A DNA stretch of 64,000 bases from Symbiodinium natans (Eukaryota; Sar; Dinophyceae; Suessiales; Symbiodiniaceae). The translations under genes and the position numbers were made by a program. Positions 11,624-23,039 of the stretch are shown here, one piece after another (the first letter of the stretch is position 1; each line of letters begins with the position of its first letter). The notes beneath the pieces are model-generated. The model had not been told where the DNA came from, ran no database searches, and saw nothing but the letters and a program-made list of their open reading frames with translations. The stretch is from NCBI GenBank assembly GCA_905221605.1, contig CAJNDS010002311.1:279501-343500 (forward strand), written 5' to 3'.

Positions 11624-11685
11624 CTTGGGCTTCGTGTCTTGCCGCCCGAAAGGCTTGAAGTCCATTCCCATGAGGCCGAAGGCCT
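11624..11685 (-). CDS. coding exon, GC donor
   Basis: Reads AFGLMGMDFKPFGRQDTKPK with strong G/C bias, acceptor cctacttgtag, donor GC (AAG|GCGCGG). G-M-D-F-K-P is ASH-compatible. Confidence 0.6.
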
Positions 11686-12149
11686 CTACAAGTAGGTTTA
11701 GGGTTTAGGGTTTAGGGTTTAGGGTTTAGGGTTTAGGGTTTAGGGTTTAGGGTTTAGGGTTTAGGGTTGAGGCCCTAAGCCCTTCACTAAGCCCTAAACC
11801 CTAGCTGCTGGGACAAGCCGAAGCCTTTGCTCAGAGGTTTAGGGTGTAGGATGGATTTAGGGGTTGGGGAGGGTTTATCAGTAGTAGCGGGCGCCCTATA
11901 GTTATAAATAGGGTGACAAGGGCCCTGCGTTACGTCACAAGTTTTCTTGTTTAGGATAAAGTTCCCCTGACTAAAAGTTAATCTAGAAAGGTGCCCCGGT
12001 GCCCCTACTGAAATAGACCGTATTCCCCACTAAGGGCTAAGAGCTTTTTGGGGGGATTCTACTCATGCGCCCTTTTGCCCTGTTTAAGCGGTGTAGGATT
12101 AGGGTTTTGGGCTCTAGGGTTTCAGAATGTGAAGCCCTAAGCCCTAAAC

Positions 12150-12213
12150 CCCTCAGCTCACGGACTTTGCGCGCCTGGTACTTGAAGCAATGGCCATACA
12201 GATACACCTGGAG
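12150..12213 (-). CDS. coding exon with telomeric donor
   Basis: Acceptor tggcatactcccag, then LQVYLYGHCFKYQARKVREL; donor G|GTTTAG. Third positions 71% G/C. The plus strand is also open. Confidence 0.5.
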
Positions 12214-12332
12214 CTGGGAGTATGCCAGGGAGGGTGGTTTTCAGAATGGTGAATGTGTTGGCTTGTACAGGTTTAGGGTTTCGGTTTCGGGATTCTAAGA
12301 AGGAATCTTGTTTCAGAAGGAGGCCGCCCTTT

Positions 12333-12416
12333 TTTGGCTTTTACAGGGTTTTACACTTTCAGTTCTATAGGGGATTGTACTATCCCAAAAAGTGTAAGGT
12401 GTGCTCACTCAGCTAC
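12333..12416. mobile_element. MITE family D, partial
   Basis: Contains ttacactttcagttctatag and the terminal gctcactcagctact. Confidence 0.55.
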
Positions 12417-12857
12417 TGTACTAAGTTAGCTTTAAAGGTGGCGAAGAATAAGGGCTTCCAAAAGTACTCCAGGTTCATATTCTCTTGTCTAAGCTCGGAC
12501 ACGAAACTCTGGACCCTGAACCTTGACATGACAGGCTCTAAACGACTGGCCCGACTACTCTCCATGGGAGATCATGGCTTCACCCTTAATGACTCAAAGT
12601 GGGTTTAGGGTTATTAGGGCTTAGGGTTTAGAGCTCAGGTTTTTTACGCTTAGGCAATGTTACTTGGGCTCGACTTTGCGTCGTTCAGGTGGGTAGCATA
12701 GGATCCCGTGAGGGGGAGATGGAGGGAAGGCCCAGCTTGGATGCCAATTGCAAAAGCAGGAATTCTATTTTTTGCCCTAAACCCTAAACCCTAAACCCTA
12801 AACCCTAAACCCTAAACCCTAAACCCTAAACCCTAAACCCTACACCCTGAACCTGAG

Positions 12858-13038
12858 AAAACTGCTTGAGAAGCTCCAAATCCTGGAGCTACCTCCTAAA
12901 TCGACTGGATGGAAACATCAGGTGCTTCGAGGAGGGCTCCCCGAGAGCCCCGAAGCTAAATATTCGATTCAGCTTTCGGGTTCTGATTTCAGCGAAACCA
13001 ACTTTCAACTGTTTAAGTATACCTGTGTTCGGCAGTAG
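12858..13038 (+). CDS. possible coding exon, plus strand
   Basis: Open from ccctgaacctgag: KLLEKLQILELPPKSTGWKH then QVLRGGLPESPEAKYSIQLS to TAG, with GTGCTT or GTATAC as donors. Third positions are near random, and a minus-strand exon (HLMFPSSRFR) is an alternative. Confidence 0.35.
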
Positions 13039-13507
13039 ACATGCGATGGCGTCGTCAGTTGAGAACCCGACTTACACCCTAAACCATAAACCTAAGCCCG
13101 AAACGTTCCTAAACCCTGCTACCTTATGCCCTAAACCCTAAGCCCTAAGCCCTAAACCCCAAACCCCAAACCCTAAACCCTAAACCCTAAGCCCTACCAC
13201 CTTGAACCCTAAGGCATGAAGAGCAGCTAAGCAACCTTTGCGTCGTCCTGCAGCCCTAAAGCTAGGAAGCTTGCAGAAAAGCCCAGAAACCTGAAACCTG
13301 AACTCTGCCCTAAGCCCCCAAACCCTAAACCCTAAACCCTAAACCCTAAAGTTTGGCTGAAGCTTGAACGTTGCCCTAAGCCCCAGCACCCCAAACAGTT
13401 GACCTGAGTCCCTAAATTACACAAACCCTAAACCCTAAACCGAAAACGCCCCAAACCCTAAACCCTAAACCCCAAACCCCAAACCCCGAGACCCCCCAAC
13501 GCCCCAC

Positions 13508-13588
13508 AGCAGCTTGGGGCAGCGCGTAGGTTGGCTCACGCTGGTTCGGCACGTTCACCTGCCAAGAAGCCATGATGTCAAGGTCATC
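13508..13588 (-). CDS. coding exon following a telomeric tract
   Basis: An 81-nt, phase 0/0 exon after acceptor ctgaacccgaag, reading DDLDIMASWQVNVPNQREPT then YALPQAA; donor GTGGGG. Confidence 0.55.
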
Positions 13589-13749
13589 CTTCGGGTTCAG
13601 GGTTTAGGGTTTAGGGTTAGGGTTTCGGGTTTAGGGTTCGGGGTTGAGGGTTTTTAGGGTTTGGGGTTTAGGATTTAGGCCATTCTTTCGACTCTCGACA
13701 CATACTTCCAGCTCTCGTCCAAGTGTGGCTGTTGTCGGACGAAGCTTTC

Positions 13750-13752
<3 letters not shown>

Positions 13753-13783
<31 letters not shown>

Positions 13784-13789
13784 GAGGAA

Positions 13790-13820
<31 letters not shown>
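13753..13820 (+). repeat. GA-rich microsatellite
   Basis: (GA)n and GAGC units over about 70 bp. Confidence 0.9.
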
Positions 13821-14611
13821 AGAGGAGAGATAATGAAAGCTAGACCCTCAGCAATGATATGCTATGTGTATATATATACGGCATATTTTGAATACATATC
13901 GACATAACAATTCTAATAATTACAATGCTAATATCTAGTACATAACTATACAGCCTACAATATGAAACATATCGTGCAAATCTAGGGTGGAGTTGCAAGA
14001 CCATACTCTTGCGGACCCCTGAGCCCTGAGAAGACAGCAGAAACGCGCGCTGGCGCACCAGGATCTTTTCTCTAAAGATCGTGTTGGGCCGGTGCGGCCG
14101 GAAGGTGATTTTGACCTTGGCGTGGACAGAGCTCCTAGGGGCTTGAGAGGTTCAGGTCAAGGGGGTTGAGGGTTTGGGTTTTTGGGGGTTTCGAGTTTTG
14201 TGCTTCGGGTCTTGGAGGTTTGGGGTACAAGGGTTGGGGGCCCTGAGAGGGGCTTAGGGGTTTCACGTTTTAAGAACTTAACTGAACCGCATCTGCAATG
14301 TCCTAAACCCTGAACCCTGAACCCTGAACCTTAAACACCCTAAACCCTAAACCCTGAACACTCTTAAACCCTAAGCCAGTCTGCGCCGGAAATGCAGCCA
14401 TGGAGCTGGCATGGAGCTGTTCGCCTGACAGAGAGGCTGGAGGTAAGGATCACGAAGCACTAACCCCCAAATCCTAAACCCTGGACCCTCAACCCTGAAC
14501 CCTATCTTACCGAAATCCCTGAACCCTAAATGCTCAACCCTAAACCCCAAACCCTAAACCCTAAACCATAAACCCTAAATCCTCAACCCCCAAAAAACCC
14601 AAGCCCTATAC

Positions 14612-14640
14612 ATGGCCGACTTGAGGCACGGAACGTGCTC
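14612..14640 (-). CDS. putative 29-nt microexon
   Basis: Reads EHVPCLKSA between acceptor ctaaaattcag (end of a telomeric tract) and donor GTATAG. Confidence 0.35.
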
Positions 14641-14904
14641 CTGAATTTTAGGGTTTAGGGTTTAGTGTCGGGGCGTACGGGTGAACCAAGTAATCTCTTT
14701 CTTTCCAGGGGAGCGGGGGGGGGGGGTTGTAGTACACAAAAAAGTGATAGCACGCTCTGTGCCAAGTGAAATCTTCAGCGAGAAGGCGTGAGACTGCAGA
14801 GTATATGGATCGGCAGCTGGAACTTCCATCCCTTTGATCTCAGCCGAGTAACCCGATCCTCAATGTCTGTCGTTTCCGCTCCTCATTCGCGGCTTTCCAC
14901 CACT

Positions 14905-15451
14905 TCATGAAGAGCTTTCCGGCATTTTCCCCGGTCTTCTTCTGCCGACCGTAGCGGTGCCAGACACAGTCTCAACAGGTGAAGAGAGCATTTCTGCAGA
15001 TGCACCCTTTCCTGGCCGAGAGTAAGACTGGCCTGATACGAAGTGCCCTTTGGGGGACCTGTGCACGCACCCATACACGCTCATCGCCCAGGCTTCGCAA
15101 TTTCGAGGAGGGGTGTTCGTGACCTCAGGCAGACAGCCTTGAAATGTCAGCAAGCTCCTCTTTGTGCACATCAACTGACCCCGAGGCTGGGGTGGGAACA
15201 TGGGTGCTCTGAACTCTTGGGCTGCCGTCCTGAAGCGGGCACGCAAAGCAGGACACGACTCGACCTCACAGGTGTTCCGTTCATGTGGACATTTCAGGCC
15301 CTTCGACGCCTGGTCTTCCTCTGCCTCGTCTTCCTCCACGGCCTCCTCCTCCTCCTCCTCACCCTCCTCCTCCTCCTCCTCTTCATCATCCTCCCCGTCC
15401 TCCTTCCCCTCCTCTTCGTCCTCAGCACTTGTAGCCTGCGGGGTCACGCGT
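14905..15451 (-). CDS. acidic C-terminal exon(s) of the MULE region
   Basis: The strong acceptor ttttgtcttgcag opens RVTPQATSAEDEEEGKEDGE, a glutamate-rich stretch encoded by GAG repeats, then LKCPHERNTCEVESCPALRA. Later parts may include introns (GTGAGG and GTCAGT donors). The frame closes at 14,905. Confidence 0.45.
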
Positions 15452-15743
15452 CTGCAAGACAAAAGCATGCATGAAATATCTTATGTCCTTGCACGTAGAC
15501 ATGGCCTCGGAGGCATAGTCCGCGACGGGGCTTCCCATCTACAAGGCTTGGAACTTCTGCTAGACGCAAGCTGTTACAAGTGCGACATGGACATGGCCTG
15601 GAAAGAGTCGCTCGGGACATCCTGCATGCCAGAGAACGAGGGAGCAACTCTGGACTGTGTGCATGATTTGTATGTCTGTATGGTTTCGAGCTAACTGCAG
15701 CTAACTCCTCCTCAGGTGGCACCAGCTCATCAGGCCTCATGTC

Positions 15744-15791
15744 CTCAAGAACAAACAATGGACAAAAATTGAAAGTGAGTTGCAGACATAC
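15744..15791 (-). other. candidate 48-nt intron
   Basis: On the minus strand it starts GTATGT and ends ttgtttgttcttgag. The exon after it reads DMRPDELVPPEEELAA. Confidence 0.4.
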
Positions 15792-16021
15792 AGTCGCGCT
15801 GAGGCCCCGGCTCTGGCGGCTTTCTGCACGCGCAGTAACACCCCTGCAGGCACGGTGGGGAAGATGGCACGCAAGGACGCGAAGTCCAAGGTGGGCAAGT
15901 TCTTCCAGACCAAGCTGCTCAGCCACGACAAGAGGCAGGAAGCTGCCTGCGTCGCAGCTTTGCAGCAGGGACTTAAGGGCGCGATCCACAGGCGTGGGTC
16001 CTGCGCGATGTGGCCTGGGTG

Positions 16022-16400
16022 TCACTGGCATGGCCGCCGCGGCGTTGGCTGCCGACACAGCCTCCGGACCAGGAGTATGATGTCCACGTCGGCCATGTGT
16101 TCAGGAGGCTCCCGAGCTTCTCTGCGGGCTGGCAAGGTGGCTTGCGTGAGAGAGATGTGCTTGAGCTCCGCGAAGGCCACACGCGCGTGCTCGCAAGAGC
16201 CGCGCAGGCAAAATGTGTTGCAGAATGCACACACTGCGTTCACGTAGACGTTGGCCGCGCGTCCTTGCGTGTGGCTGCTCTGCCACCAGCGGGCGGCACC
16301 GGGTCCTACGATCACCAAGACATACTTTGCAACAGATTTGACCAAGGCTTGCAGGTCGACTGTGTTTTCGCAAATAGACGGGAGAGGAGAGCATCCTCTA
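16022..16400 (-). CDS. SWIM zinc-finger segment of the MULE protein
   Basis: In the frame shifted by one base the reading is VDLQALVKSVAKYVLVIVGP and then CAFCNTFCLRGSCEHARVA, a C-x-C-x(n)-C-x-H SWIM finger, usual just after a MULE domain. The frame change near 16,400 is either a short intron or an inactivating indel. Confidence 0.7.
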
Positions 16401-16406
16401 AAGAGT

Positions 16407-17591
16407 TCAGGCATTTGGCTTCCAGAATGTTGTGTATAGAGCCTTGGCCGTTCCGGGCGGGACGGCCTCCACATCATGATCTGGCGTTCGGGACCAAGCA
16501 CGAGTGTCCTGCTTGTAGGAGGCCAGGGTGCGTTTCAATGCATAGCACGTTGTGCTGCCACTTGTGAAAACATCGAACGCGCCACGTCTGAGATACTGGG
16601 ACGCCGAGGCGCGACCCTCGGCTGTGAGCGTGGGGGAGTCCCAGAGAACGAACCGATCCGGAAGGGGCTCTTGCGGCACGTCGGGAAGCGGTGTTCTCTT
16701 GACTTGCAGCTGCTCTAGACGGACTTTGGTGAAGGTGTTCAATTTGTGCACGAGCGTATCCAGAGTAGTGCGAAGCTTCCCCAACGCTTTCTTCAACTTG
16801 CGCCTATGCCAGGACTCCTGCGCCTGAGTGCCGGATGCAGAGCCTGGCTGGCTGCGCTGCGCGCCGGTCCACCAATCTGCGGACCACAAGAAACCTTCTT
16901 GCGCATCGAGGCCTGCTGGAGCATCTGAATGGTGCATTTTGGTGACGTAATGCCTTTGGATCGTGGCTGCTGCTTTGCGTTCAGACGGTACCTGAACCTG
17001 CAAGGTCGTAAAAAGCAAGTCGCTGATCTTGCGAAAAAGCAAAATGGTGGGCACAGATCGGAGAATATGTATCGTGTGACGAATGAGAAGCAGGAGTTTT
17101 TGGCCTGACGCAGTGAGTTCCTTCTTCAAGGTGCTGAAGATACCTGACCTCCAGGCTGCAACAGTTTGGTCAGTGGTTCGTTTGAACGCGCCCTGCGCCT
17201 TCGGCCGGGTGGCTCCGATGAGATGGGCGAAGTCCCCCACACGCTGCGAGTGAGGGAAATTGCGTTTCCGCGCCGTCTCCTCGCCCGTGTGCCAGTCGGC
17301 ATGATATTGCCGCGTGGCCTGTTTCAGATCAATGCCACTCACCTTCTGCGCGCACTCCACGGTTGCCTTGAAAAGCAGGTCGTAAGTGGGATCCGACTCT
17401 TTGTTCGCAATTGCAAACATGAGCGGGGAGAATGTGGTCCGGAAAGCATAAGACGATCCATCTCGCACATAGTGCTTTGTGAGTGCACCGACCGTGAGGA
17501 AAGCCCAGCCTTCGTGGGTGAGGCGGTACGTGCCGTCACCGCAGAGTTTGACGAAGGACTTGTTGCAAAAGGCATCCATCCAGGGGATCAA
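16407..17591 (-). CDS. MULE-type transposase, 5'-truncated
   Basis: A continuous frame of about 390 codons. It begins without an ATG (the first ATG is the fifth codon) right at a repeat junction, so the N-terminus is missing. It carries the MULE DDE-like region: CGDGTYRLTHEGWAFL near residue 17, an FRTTF...LMFAIANKE strand, and YHADWHTGEETARKRNFPHS with the second acidic residue, then GDFAHLIG. A conserved-looking block WTGAQRSQPGSASGTQAQES follows near residue 240. Dinoflagellate genomes carry many proteins of this type. The frame ends near 16,407 and the protein continues in another frame. Confidence 0.8.
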   Translation of the reverse strand: MIPWMDAFCNKSFVKLCGDGTYRLTHEGWAFLTVGALTKHYVRDGSSYAFRTTFSPLMFAIANKESDPTYDLLFKATVECAQKVSGIDLKQATRQYHADWHTGEETARKRNFPHSQRVGDFAHLIGATRPKAQGAFKRTTDQTVAAWRSGIFSTLKKELTASGQKLLLLIRHTIHILRSVPTILLFRKISDLLFTTLQVQVPSERKAAATIQRHYVTKMHHSDAPAGLDAQEGFLWSADWWTGAQRSQPGSASGTQAQESWHRRKLKKALGKLRTTLDTLVHKLNTFTKVRLEQLQVKRTPLPDVPQEPLPDRFVLWDSPTLTAEGRASASQYLRRGAFDVFTSGSTTCYALKRTLASYKQDTRAWSRTPDHDVEAVPPGTAKALYTTFWKPNA

Positions 17592-17670
17592 AAAAGTTAT
17601 TTGGGATCAAAAAACTATTTTTGGGGGGATCCAAAAAATTTGTTTTTGATCAAAAATCAATTAACCTTAA
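17582..17670. other. GATC/poly-A junction at the truncated MULE
   Basis: Four GATC-containing units with A- or T-runs separate the MULE frame from a CCCTAAA tract. This marks an insertion or breakage point. Confidence 0.5.
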
Positions 17671-18323
17671 AACCCTAAACCCTGAACCCTAAACCTCTGA
17701 ACCCCATAAACCCCACCAGCGCTGCCAGCAGTCGACTCTTCAGGGCTTTTCTCAATACTTGGAAGCTCCATTGACTTAGTAAGTCTACTTACTTAGTATG
17801 CCTAGAAACCCAATCATACTCCTCATAACCCACCTTAGTAACCCTACTTGCCACGTCAATAGGGGCTTCCCGTGTCATGGACGCGAGAGTGTTTCCAAGC
17901 GCTTGGATGTAGCCTTGCCCCTACTATTAAGCCCTATTCCCTAAACCCCATAAATCGCATTCCCTGGACCTTGAACCCTAAACCTTGACTAGCGTTCAGG
18001 GTCAGGAGTTTTGGGAGGGCGTGGGTGCCCCGATCTTTTCGGGAGAACCACTTGAAGGTTAATGGGAAGGTATAAGCAGGCTTGATTGTTTAGGGTTCTT
18101 CGTTTAAGGTTACTTACAAGGAAGGGTATCCCTTCCTTGCGAAACTTGCCTCTGAAAACGGCAGCCCAGAAACCCAAAAAAGGCAAAGGGTTCACTGGAA
18201 AACAGAGCTTGAAGGGGTTTAGGGTTTAGGGCTCAGGGGTTCAGGGTTCAGGGTTCAGGGTTTAGGGTTTAGGGTTTAGGGCTTCGGCTGTGCCCGACCC
18301 CCCCCCCCCCAATCCCCGAAAGC

Positions 18324-18378
18324 CTCGACTGTGCCAGAGGCCGGTGACACCGTGAAGGGCGGGTCGCCGTGGTGGTTC
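18324..18378 (-). CDS. coding exon, ASH/HYDIN-like, GC donor
   Basis: Reads NHHGDPPFTVSPASGTVE with 16 of 18 third positions G/C. P-P-F-x-V-S-P-x-S-G-T-V is typical of the start of an ASH repeat. Acceptor catgcccaag, donor GC (GAG|GCTTTC). Confidence 0.65.
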
Positions 18379-18401
18379 CTTGGGCATGAACCCTTTGAGT
18401 T

Positions 18402-18600
18402 GGGTTTAGGGTTTAGGGTTTAGGGTTTAGGGTTTAGGGTTTAGGGTTTAGGGTTTAGGGTTTAGGGTTTAGGGTTTAGGGTTTAGGGTTTAGGGTTTAG
18501 GGTTTAGGGTTTAGGGTTTAGGGTTTAGGGTTTAGGGTTTAGGGTTTAAGGTTTAGGGTTTAGGGTTTAGGGTTTAGGGTTTAGGGTTCAGGGTTCAGGG
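18402..18600 (+). repeat. longest (TTTAGGG)n array
   Basis: About 28 consecutive units, most of them perfect, grading into TTCAGGG and TTTAGGGG variants to 18,690. Confidence 0.97.
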
Positions 18601-19539
18601 TTCAGGAGTTTAGGGGTTTAGGGGTTTAGGGGTTTAGGGGTTTAGGGTTAAGGGTTTGAGGGGTTTAGGGTTGAGGGGTTTAGGGTTTTCGGGGTTTAGG
18701 GCGTGGGGGATATGGATGCCCTCGCAATCCTTGTACTCTTCGCGCCTCTATGTTACGTCAGATTTGAGTTGAGGATTTTTTGTTGCGGACGTGGGAACTA
18801 CGGCAAGCCGCCAACTCAGTAGCCCAGTAACCATACTGTAATAAGGGAACCCTTTTTTAGTTGGTTACTTTATAAGGGAACCCTCAACCAAGGGTACCAC
18901 TGGGCTACCAAGCCAAAAAAGTCCTGCAGCCCTGAAAGCCTTAGCCCTGTCATCCTAGGAGCCCTGAACCTGTTCTTACCCTTTAGGGTTTAGGGTTTAG
19001 GGTTTAGGGTTTAGGGTTTAGGGACTTGACGTCCAAGACCCTTAAGCCCCAAACCCAGCTCCCACCTCAAGCACAATCGTGAACCCAAACTGCCCTAAAG
19101 TCTGAGCCCGAAACTCTAACCCCGCAACTGCCCTAAGCCCGAGTTTCGGAAACGCGAAACCCGAAACGGTCTGGGAGCAGGATGTATAAGGCGTCAGGAT
19201 ATAGGATTTAGGGCTTGTTTAGGCTTCACCAGAGCCAGGGCCCTAGGCGCCAGTATAAGAGCCCTACACTGGGTCGCACGTACTTGTTCTCGGGTTTCGC
19301 GTCCCTTAACTGCAATTGGTCTATTCAGGAGACCCCCTGAAGCTTGAACTCCGACAAGCGGCCCCCTCACTGTATGCCATAAACCTTCCTCTACCCTAGA
19401 CCCTAAACCCTAAACCCGAAATCCTGAACCCTAAGCCCTAAACCCTAAACCCTAAACCTTAAACCCTAAACCCTAAACCTTAAACCCTAAACCCTAAACC
19501 CGAAATCCTGAACCCTAAGCATGCGCTGAAGGCGAAGGC

Positions 19540-19608
19540 CTAAGAGACACAGACAAATGCCATGTCAAGGCCAGGGTGCGCGTCGGCCGGGATGATAGTC
19601 CTTGGGGA
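19540..19608 (-). CDS. putative coding exon
   Basis: Acceptor caaatccaaag, then SPRTIIPADAHPGLDMAFVC and VS with TAG; an internal GTCTGT donor is available. The antisense is also open. Confidence 0.4.
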   Translation of the reverse strand, partial: SPRTIIPADAHPGLDMAFVCVS

Positions 19609-20105
19609 CTTTGGATTTGAGATGGGCTTAGGGTTTAGGGTTTAGGGTTTAGGGTTTAGGGTTTAGGGTTTAGGGTTTAGGGTGTAGAGTTTAGGGTTTA
19701 GGGTTTAGGGTTTAGGGTTATCAGGCTGAGGGTCGAGGGTTGAGGGTTGCAATCCCACACCTCCGAGTTGCAGAAATTCAACTCAAGCTTAAACAAGGAT
19801 GCACTGCTCCATGCTCTACATTCATACTCATGGGCTGAAGACCCTAGCCAAAAGAAGGCTAGCCTTTTGCATCTAGTAGGATTCCATACAACCAAAAAAG
19901 GTTCAAGGTTACCTACCCAGTCCCTAGGCACATAACCGTTTCAAAGAGGTTAAAGGTCCCTAAACCTACACCCTAAACCCGAAACCCTAAACCCTAACCC
20001 CCAAACTCTAACCCCTAAAACCCAAACCCCATACCCCAAACCCCAAACCCTAAACCCTAAACCCTGCCCCGCGAGGCCTGGGTTGCGAAGTGTCACGGAA
20101 GCTAC

Positions 20106-20202
20106 CTGAGAGGCTAGGAATTCCTTGGCCGAGCGGCTCCAGCTTGAAGACCAGCTCGAAGGGGCTGTCGTTTTTCACGAGGAACTGCTGGGTGGTGTAG
20201 TC
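20106..20202 (-). CDS. coding exon, ASH/HYDIN-like
   Basis: The acceptor aacccctgcag is the end of a CCCTAAA tract; donor GTAGCT. The exon reads DYTTQQFLVKNDSPFELVFK then LEPLGQGIPSLS. F-L-V-K-N-D-S-P-F-x-L-V-F-x-L is a textbook ASH repeat core. Third positions are mostly G/C. Among the best exons in the window. Confidence 0.75.
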
Positions 20203-20985
20203 CTGCAGGGGTTTAGGGTTTAGGGTTTAGGGTTTAGGGGGTTTAGGGTTTAGGGTTCAGGGTTAAGCTGTTGGGCTGCAGAGCTTCAATTTTTAGGGGT
20301 TAGCTTGTGAGTTTCAGGCTTGAGGTTTACCTTACTAGACGAAAAACTTCAGTTGCAGAGCTTTATGTCCACATTCTATTGTATGCAGGCTCTAGAACTG
20401 CCGGCAATTTTTGTGTCCATTGGTCCATGGCCCTTGAACGTACACCCGTGTCCCCACCCTAGAAATAGCAGTAAACCCTAAACCCTAAACCCTACACCCT
20501 ACACCCTAGACCCTAAACCCGAGAAATTTCCGGCAGAGACGCCGGGTTTGAGGGATAACGGCCTCAGGATTCGAACTGACCTCAACCCAAAACCTTATAC
20601 CCCAAGCTTAAGGACTTTGATTTTGGGCAGGGGGGTAGGGTTTACAGGGTTCAGGGTTTAGGGTTTAAGGGTTAAGGGTTTAGGGTTTAGGGCTCGGGGT
20701 TTAGGGTTGGGGGGGGGCGGGGGTAGAGTTGCGGGCTCCTCCAGCCTTTTAGGCCTGTGGACTGAACCCCTCAAGCCCTAAGCCCCGGAACCACAAGCTC
20801 TGAGCCCGAAATGGCCCTAAGAATGCCAAGAAGCCCCGAAGGTGCATGTAAATTATTTTACTTCGAACATCCCCACCTTGCTCCTCGTGAAATGGAAAGA
20901 GCGCAAATAGGATGTTCAAGCAAAGACACATTGATTCAAGTACGCTTTCTCATTAGTAGTTTTTGTTTAGACTCTGGGGTTGGGC

Positions 20986-21190
20986 ACGCCAGGGAGACTC
21001 TGGCGATGGGCACTCCAGGGAGTCTCTGGGGTTGGGCACTCCAGGGAGTCTCTGGGGTTGGGTACTCCAGGGAGACTCTGGGGTTGGGTTGGGCACTCCA
21101 GGGAGACAGTCTCTGGGTTTGGGGCACTTCAAGTTTTTGGGGTTGGGCACTCCAGGAAGTCTCTGGGGTTGGGCACTCCAGGGAGGCTCT
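20986..21190. repeat. GGGCACTCCAGGGAGTCTCT minisatellite
   Basis: Seven to eight imperfect units of about 29 bp (ctctggggttgggcactcca). Confidence 0.9.
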
Positions 21191-21287
21191 AGGGGTAGAC
21201 CGGGCGAGGAGAAGAGTTCCGGGCGAGGAGAAGAGTTGAGTTTAAAATCTAACAACCCCACACCGAAGGTGGGGAACAAAACCTGAG

Positions 21288-21453
21288 GTCATGGGTTCCC
21301 CTACTACCCCCCTCTATATACTACCCCCCTAGGTGGCCCCCTTACATAACCTTAATTAGGCTTAATTATCCCTAAATAACCTTGCTTATGAAGGGGGGAC
21401 CTAGGGAGGGTAGTATAGGGGGGTAGAAGGTAGAAGTAGGGGGAACCCATGAT
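21288..21453. mobile_element. MITE family G, full copy
   Basis: A 166-bp palindrome with arms catgggttcccctactaccc and gtagggggaacccatg. Confidence 0.75.
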
Positions 21454-21696
21454 GAACAAAAAAGCCATGGAAACCTTGAACATGCTAAACGTCACAAGCG
21501 GGCCCTAAACCCTAAACCCTAAACCCTAAACCCTAAACCCTAGACCCTAAACCCTAAACCCTGAACCCTGGACCCTAAACCCTAAACCCTAAACCCTAAA
21601 CCCTAAACATCCTGCACCCGAAAAATCCTAAAAAGCCTAGGCCTCGAACCCTCAACAGCCTCCACATCCTAAGCCCTAACCCCAAACCCTGAACCC

Positions 21697-21830
21697 TAGG
21701 GTTTAGGGTTTAGGGTTTAGGGTTTAGGGGTTTAGGGTTTAGGGTTTAGGGTTTAGGGTTTAGGGTTTAGGGTTTAGGGTTTAGGGTTTAGGGTTTAGGG
21801 GTTTAGGGTTTAGGGTTTAGGGTTTAGGCC
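21697..21830 (+). repeat. (TTTAGGG)n array
   Basis: About 18 units, immediately preceded by CCCTAAA units at 21,504-21,608 and 21,680-21,698, giving an inverted telomeric pair. Confidence 0.95.
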
Positions 21831-21885
21831 CTAAACCCCTTGCAAGCCCTAAACGGCGCGTCTTGTCTCTCAAGAAAAACAAGAA

Positions 21886-21948
21886 TCAGCGCGCCCCGTC
21901 CTTGGCCTCGCTGTTGTAGATGACCGCGCCCATGTGGATCACACCATC
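21886..21948 (-). CDS. coding exon following a telomeric tract
   Basis: Acceptor aaacacccaacag, then DGVIHMGAVIYNSEAKDGAR and TGA; nearly all third positions G/C. A GC donor (GCGC|GCTGAT) lies before the stop. I-x-x-G-x-V-I-x-N-S-E is ASH-like. Confidence 0.6.
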   Translation of the reverse strand, partial: DGVIHMGAVIYNSEAKDGAR

Positions 21949-22975
21949 CTGTTGGGTGTTTAGGGTTTGGGGTTTGGGGTTTAGGGTTTAGGGTTTAGGG
22001 TTTAGGGTTTAGGGTTTAGAATGTCTCGGCTAAGGGTTTAGGATGTTTAGGGTGTTTGGAAGGAGGGGAGCTGGTATTTAACATGATGTGTATGCTAGTT
22101 CAAACGGAAGGGTGGTGCTTTGTTTCTCGGGTCATCGGATTTTGGGGCTTCGGCCCGGGATAGAAGACTTGGGGTTCTGGAGGGCTTCAGTGGTTTTGGG
22201 TCGATTTCAGGTGCAGGGATCGTTTTGCCCCTAACCCGAAAACCTAAAGCCACGGGAATTGCCTACGCTCGGATTGCTGGAAGCGGCTTAGGGCTTGCTT
22301 GGGGCTTAGCGTTCGGGAACCCTATGAGGCTGGGCCTCTCCCCTCTCATGCTGCACCCCTCCGCATCTCAACAAGGTCGGAGTCAGGGAGATTGGGTTTC
22401 AGGCTTCGGTCTTTTTGGGTTTGGGGTCTTAGTCCTAACCTCCCAAGGACCTACGCATGGTCAGTATAAACATTAAACCCCCAGAGACCTGAACCCCTAG
22501 ACATCCAAACCCCTAAGCGCCTAACCCCGAAGCTCTACACCCACATAACTCCTGAACACCTAAACCTGAAACTCAGGTTGATCATCTTCCTTACAAGGGG
22601 ACAAAAAGTCAGCTTGGGATTACACAAAGGTTTACTACTTACTCGAATGCTAAGCAGTGGGGCAAAGACCACCAGCCATGTCAGCATACTTGGCCTCTAA
22701 ACCCTAAACCCTCAACCCTAAACCCTCAACCCTAAGCCCTAAACCCTAAGCCCGAAACCCTACACCCTAAACCCTCGCTAGAAGTGGGGCTTTTTGGATT
22801 TCAGGTCTTGGGGTTTCGGGTTCAGGGGGTCGCTAAGTCGGGTTGCGCTTTTTGGGGTTTTGACTCCTCCTGGGCTTAGTGTGGCAAGGACCCCTACATC
22901 TAGACAGCAAGGGCCCTAAACCCTAAAACCCTAAACCCGAAACCCCCTACCATTTCTGGCCATCAAGCACAACCT

Positions 22976-23014
22976 TCACTGCAGGTCTAGGGCGGGCAGG
23001 CTAGGGAGCATCAT
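22976..23014 (-). CDS. possible short terminal exon
   Basis: Acceptor ggtgtgccttgcag, then MMLPSLPALDLQ and TGA. Confidence 0.35.
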   Translation of the reverse strand: MMLPSLPALDLQ

Positions 23015-23039
23015 CTGCAAGGCACACCGATCTGAACCT

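Noticed and set aside
15780-16247. 155-codon plus-strand ORF opposite the MULE region
   Set aside because: It overlaps the antisense of the SWIM segment and has no domain; treated as a shadow frame.
20936-21286. Gly/Ser/Leu-repeat ORFs
   Set aside because: Explained by the 29-bp minisatellite; open in several frames on both strands.
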